Assembly (NCBI GenBank): GCA_035565355.1
Contig: DATMSM010000085.1
Coordinates: 1 to 41,633, forward strand
DNA length: 41,633 nucleotides
Direction of reading: 5' to 3'
Source of the DNA: Ga0074130 sp035565355
GTDB lineage: Bacteria > Pseudomonadota > Gammaproteobacteria > Burkholderiales > Rhodocyclaceae
The notes beneath the pieces are model-generated. The model was not told the origin of the DNA, searched no databases, and worked only from the letters and a program-made list of their open reading frames with translations. The position numbers and the translations under genes were made by a program. Of this stretch, positions 38,773-41,633 are shown piece after piece (positions within the stretch are counted from its first letter, which is position 1; each line of letters begins with the position of its first letter).

Positions 38773-40226
38773 CGGCAATGGCGCAAACGCACGGCAAGCG
38801 TGTCTTCAACAGCCTGATCTGGGCCGCGGTCCGCATCTGGGGCAATCGCCTGGGCGGGCTGATCGTGTTCTTCATCCTCGCCCGCCTGCTCACGCCGGAG
38901 GATTTCGGCGTCTATGCCTCGCTGTGGGCGCTGCTGCTGTTCCTCGAAGTGTTCGCCGAACTGGGCCTGGGCGACGCCCTGATCCAGACGCGCGAAACCA
39001 GCCAGACGCTGCTCAACTCCGCCTTCTTCGCCAGCGCCGGCATCGCGATCGGCCTCTATGCGGCGATCTGGTTTTTGGCGCCCACCTTCGCCGCCATGAT
39101 GCAGCACGCAGAACTCGCCGCGCCGCTGCGCATCGCCGCGCTCGCCATGCTCTTCAATGCGCTCGGTTATTGCCAGCTGGCGCTGTGCCGTCGCCATTTC
39201 CAGTATCGCTGGCTGGCCGTGCGCACGCTGACTGCCACCGTGATCGGCGGCGCGGTCGGCATCGCCCTGGCCTTCGGCGGCTACGGTTACTGGGCGCTGG
39301 TGTGGCAATACGTGCTGAGCGCCTTGACTGCCCTCCTCATGCTCTGGATCAAGCCGAACTGGACGCCGACGCTGAGTTTCTCCTGGCCCTGCCTGCGCCC
39401 GCTGCTGCCCTTCAGCATCCGGCTTACCGGCAGCCGCCTGCTGGAAAACTGCTCGGTACGCGGCTTCGAGCTGGGCGTGGGCTACTTTCTCGGCGCCCGC
39501 GCGCTGGGCGTCTATTCTGTCGGCACGCGCATCACCGCCATCGCCATGCAGCTGCTCAGTACCGTCGTGCTCGATGTAGCGCATGCCGGACTATCGCGCA
39601 TCGCCGACGACAAGGAAAAACTGCGACTGGCCTACCTGACCGGTCTGCAACTGGCTTCGACCCTGGCCGTGCCCGCCTTCGTGATCCTCGCCGCGACGGC
39701 GGATGAAGTCTGCACCGTCGTCTTCGGCCCGCAATGGGCGGAAAGCGGGCCCATCCTGCGCATCATCTCCCTGCTCGCAGCGCTGCAGGCAGTGCAGTAC
39801 ATGAATGGTGCCGTGCTCAACGCCATGGGCCTGACCGGGCAAACCATGCGCCTGTCCCTGCTCAAGGCAATCGCTGCCGCCGCAGCCCTGCTGGGCTTCC
39901 ACGCATACGGCATCGAGGTGCTGGCGGCCGCCTTTGCCATCGGGCAGTTATTGGTCACGCCGGTGTCCTTCTACCTTTGTGCGCGTGCGATCGGCTGCCC
40001 CGCCAGCGCCGTGCTGAAGGCCCTGCTGCCGGCCTGCATCGCCTCCGCCGCCAGCTATCTGCTGGTCGTGGAAAGCGGCGCTTACCTACCCGTCCATACC
40101 GAGGCGCTGAAGCTACTCATCCTCGGCGCAGCGGGCATGACGCTCTACCTCGCCACCATGTTCCTCATCGCCCCGCGCCAGATCAAAGGCCTGATCGCCA
40201 CCGTCAAGCAAGCCAGCAAAGGATAG
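38769..40226 (+). CDS. Wzx-type polysaccharide flippase (oligosaccharide translocase)
   Basis: A 485-residue membrane protein with 12-14 predicted helices, of the MOP/lipopolysaccharide biosynthesis family. Seen directly: GNRLGGLIVFFILARLLTPE near the N-terminus (about 25-44), LGLGDALIQTRE, and RGFELGVGYFLGARALGVYS mid-protein (about 230-249). It should flip lipid-linked repeat units to the periplasmic side, where the Wzy-like protein encoded on the other strand polymerises them. The ATGA overlap with the preceding glycosyltransferase gene indicates one operon. Confidence 0.91.
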   Translation: MTAMAQTHGKRVFNSLIWAAVRIWGNRLGGLIVFFILARLLTPEDFGVYASLWALLLFLEVFAELGLGDALIQTRETSQTLLNSAFFASAGIAIGLYAAIWFLAPTFAAMMQHAELAAPLRIAALAMLFNALGYCQLALCRRHFQYRWLAVRTLTATVIGGAVGIALAFGGYGYWALVWQYVLSALTALLMLWIKPNWTPTLSFSWPCLRPLLPFSIRLTGSRLLENCSVRGFELGVGYFLGARALGVYSVGTRITAIAMQLLSTVVLDVAHAGLSRIADDKEKLRLAYLTGLQLASTLAVPAFVILAATADEVCTVVFGPQWAESGPILRIISLLAALQAVQYMNGAVLNAMGLTGQTMRLSLLKAIAAAAALLGFHAYGIEVLAAAFAIGQLLVTPVSFYLCARAIGCPASAVLKALLPACIASAASYLLVVESGAYLPVHTEALKLLILGAAGMTLYLATMFLIAPRQIKGLIATVKQASKG

Positions 40227-40230
40227 ACGC

Positions 40231-41505
40231 ATGTCGCTCCCCCTACGCAACTCCCTCCGCAACCTCTTTCGCCAGGCCTTCCGCCTGCCGCAACTCTACT
40301 GGGAATCGCGTGCGCCGGTACCGGTCACCGCGCGCATCCCGACGGACGGAAGGTCGGTGCTCATCATCTCCTGCGACCCGGTCGAGGTAGTCGGGTCCAA
40401 GGGCGACGAAGCCATGATCATCGCCCTGATAGAGAAACTGCAGGCCGAGGATGCGGAACGCAGGATCTCCATGTTCTGCAATCTGCACGAGCTGCCGGCC
40501 TCGCTGCGCGCTTTCGGCATTGGCCTCGAACGGCCGTGGTCGGCACCCTGGTCGCTGCGCTACATCCTCTCGGCTATCCGCCACTACGACTCCGTCGTCA
40601 TCATCGGCGCCGACATGCTGGACGGCTATTACTCGCTGCTTGGCGCCGCACGCTACTGGGTGGTTGCCAACATCGCCGCGCGCATGGGCAAGACCGTGGT
40701 GATCACCGGCTTCTCCTTCAACGCCTCGCCGCCGCGCCTGCTCAGAACCTTCATGTCACCGCTGCAGGACTCCATCCATATCTGCCTGCGCGATCCCGTC
40801 TCGCGCGAGCGCTTCAATCGCTATGTCGGCATTCCCGGACGCGCCCAGCTGGTCGCCGACATGGCTTTCAGCCTGGAACCGCGGGAACCGGTCACCGCAC
40901 TCAGCGCATGGAGCCAGCGCAAGCGCGATGAAGCGCGCATGGCAATCGGTTTCAACATCCACCCCATGCTCTTCCGCCGGGCCACGACCGAAGAGATAGA
41001 CAAGCTGGTGCGTGCCAGCGTGCGCGCCATCTCGGCGGCGGTCGAACTGCGCTTCGGCGCCATCGCCCTGATCCCGCATGATTACCGGCCCTACCCCAAG
41101 GGCGATGTCGAAGTTCTGGAACGCATCTACCGCGCCCTGCCGGCTCCGGTGCAGCGCCACTGCTTCCTGCTCGAAGGGCATCTGCACGCGGCCGAGCTCA
41201 AGGCCCTGGCCGGTCATCTCGATCTGGTTGTCACCGGCCGCATGCACCTGGCCATTGCCAGCCTGGGCATGGGAACGCCGGTTGCAGGTATCACTTATCA
41301 GGACAAGTTCCAGGGCCTGTTTCAGCATTTCGGCCTGCCCGCAGAATTCCTCGCGCCGGCCAGCGTGTTGATCGAGGAAGAGCGTTTCGAAGCCTGGCTG
41401 CTGCGCGCGATTGATGCGCAGGCCGCGCTCAAGGACAAGGTGGGACGTCATCTGGTTTCGGTCAAGGAACTGTCGCGCAAGAATTTTTCGGCATTGCTCA
41501 CCTGA
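40231..41505 (+). CDS. polysaccharide pyruvyltransferase family protein
   Basis: A 424-residue protein of the WcaK/AmsJ/CsaB type. Seen directly: VVGSKGDEAMIIALIEKL (about 53-70), VIIGADMLDGYYSLLG with a Gly-rich loop, GKTVVITGFSFNASPP, CLRDPVSRERFNRY (about 189-202), and the C-terminal VVTGRMHLAIASLGMGTPVA (about 335-354), the most diagnostic block. The family transfers pyruvate from phosphoenolpyruvate as a ketal, giving acidic polysaccharide. The gene starts 4 bases after the flippase stop. The exact acceptor sugar cannot be inferred. Confidence 0.9.
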   Translation: MSLPLRNSLRNLFRQAFRLPQLYWESRAPVPVTARIPTDGRSVLIISCDPVEVVGSKGDEAMIIALIEKLQAEDAERRISMFCNLHELPASLRAFGIGLERPWSAPWSLRYILSAIRHYDSVVIIGADMLDGYYSLLGAARYWVVANIAARMGKTVVITGFSFNASPPRLLRTFMSPLQDSIHICLRDPVSRERFNRYVGIPGRAQLVADMAFSLEPREPVTALSAWSQRKRDEARMAIGFNIHPMLFRRATTEEIDKLVRASVRAISAAVELRFGAIALIPHDYRPYPKGDVEVLERIYRALPAPVQRHCFLLEGHLHAAELKALAGHLDLVVTGRMHLAIASLGMGTPVAGITYQDKFQGLFQHFGLPAEFLAPASVLIEEERFEAWLLRAIDAQAALKDKVGRHLVSVKELSRKNFSALLT

Positions 41506-41510
41506 AAGGC

Positions 41511-41633
41511 ATGACCATGAACGCGCTGCCGGCGCTCCCGGCTCTGCTTCGTCCGCTGCTGCTGCCGTTGCTGCTGCCGTTGCTGCTGGCCGCATCCTTT
41601 GCGGCGCCGGCGGCGCCGACCGCTCAGGAAACC
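41511..41633 (+). CDS. start of an exported protein (cut by window edge)
   Basis: Open from ATG 41511 (or ATG 41517) to the window edge, 41 codons. The N-terminus is a Leu/Pro/Ala-rich signal peptide in which the 12-base unit CTGCTGCCGTTG occurs twice in tandem, followed by a further CTGCTG. The processed region begins near AAPAAPTAQET. It lies 5 bases after the pyruvyltransferase stop, so it belongs to the same operon. Too little is present to name a family. Confidence 0.7.
   Translation, partial: MTMNALPALPALLRPLLLPLLLPLLLAASFAAPAAPTAQET

Noticed and set aside
1..41633. tRNA, rRNA, CRISPR arrays, IS elements with transposase, integrase sites
   Set aside because: None recognised by eye in any gap; a covariance-model scan would be needed to exclude small RNAs.

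Overview
The window reads as a chromosomal segment of a GC-rich betaproteobacterium. The order is not certain; Rhodocyclales, Nitrosomonadales or Burkholderiales would all fit. The main reasons are an EpsA/exosortase-B (XrtB) exopolysaccharide locus, a formate dehydrogenase operon carrying DUF3305 and DUF3306 genes, and a monomeric NADP-isocitrate dehydrogenase. No rRNA, tRNA, CRISPR array or transposase gene was recognised. Genes are tightly packed, with many 4-base ATGA overlaps, and no gene-free gap exceeds 300 bases.

Region 1 (1-6349, plus strand): the 3' end of glycerol kinase, a small secreted coiled-coil protein, the rRNA methyltransferase RlmF, an ORF6N-domain DNA-binding protein, an AT-rich membrane/TPR gene that looks acquired, and the 740-residue monomeric isocitrate dehydrogenase. 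The segment ends at a terminator shared with the next, opposing operon.

Region 2 (6368-15069, minus strand): a ten-gene formate dehydrogenase operon. In transcription order it encodes cytochrome b gamma subunit, DUF3305, DUF3306, a multi-cluster ferredoxin-like protein, a TorD-type chaperone, a small Tat-signal protein, the molybdenum catalytic subunit (cysteine form), the iron-sulfur subunit, a lipoprotein and a small exported protein. Together they would oxidise periplasmic formate and pass electrons to the quinone pool. Across a promoter region lie a tiny basic protein and class II fumarase (plus strand). Then come mobB-moeA-moaD-moaE (minus strand), which help make the molybdopterin cofactor that the formate dehydrogenase needs, followed by a DinG/YoaA-type Fe-S helicase and a PhoB-type response regulator without a partner kinase.

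Region 3 (about 22460-41633): an exopolysaccharide and exosortase locus. A plus-strand arm holds the LuxR-type regulator epsA, the priming glycosyltransferase epsB and a lytic transglycosylase. A PEP-CTERM protein and a sugar-nucleotide transferase follow on the minus strand. A minus-strand operon carries epsE, epsF, epsG, xrtB and epsI, then a Wzy-like ligase/polymerase and an acyltransferase. A plus-strand operon carries a hexapeptide acetyltransferase, two glycosyltransferases, a phytase-like secreted protein, a Wzx flippase, a pyruvyltransferase and the start of an exported protein. These parts suggest Wzx/Wzy-type synthesis and export of a decorated exopolysaccharide, with at least one PEP-CTERM protein handled by XrtB.

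The most interesting observation is a 16-base inverted repeat, approximately TRGYCC-N4-RGACYA. It occurs at six places in the gene-free gaps of region 3, mostly 58-97 bases upstream of start codons, and I know of no description of it. It is a candidate operator uniting the exopolysaccharide regulon, with EpsA as the leading candidate binder.
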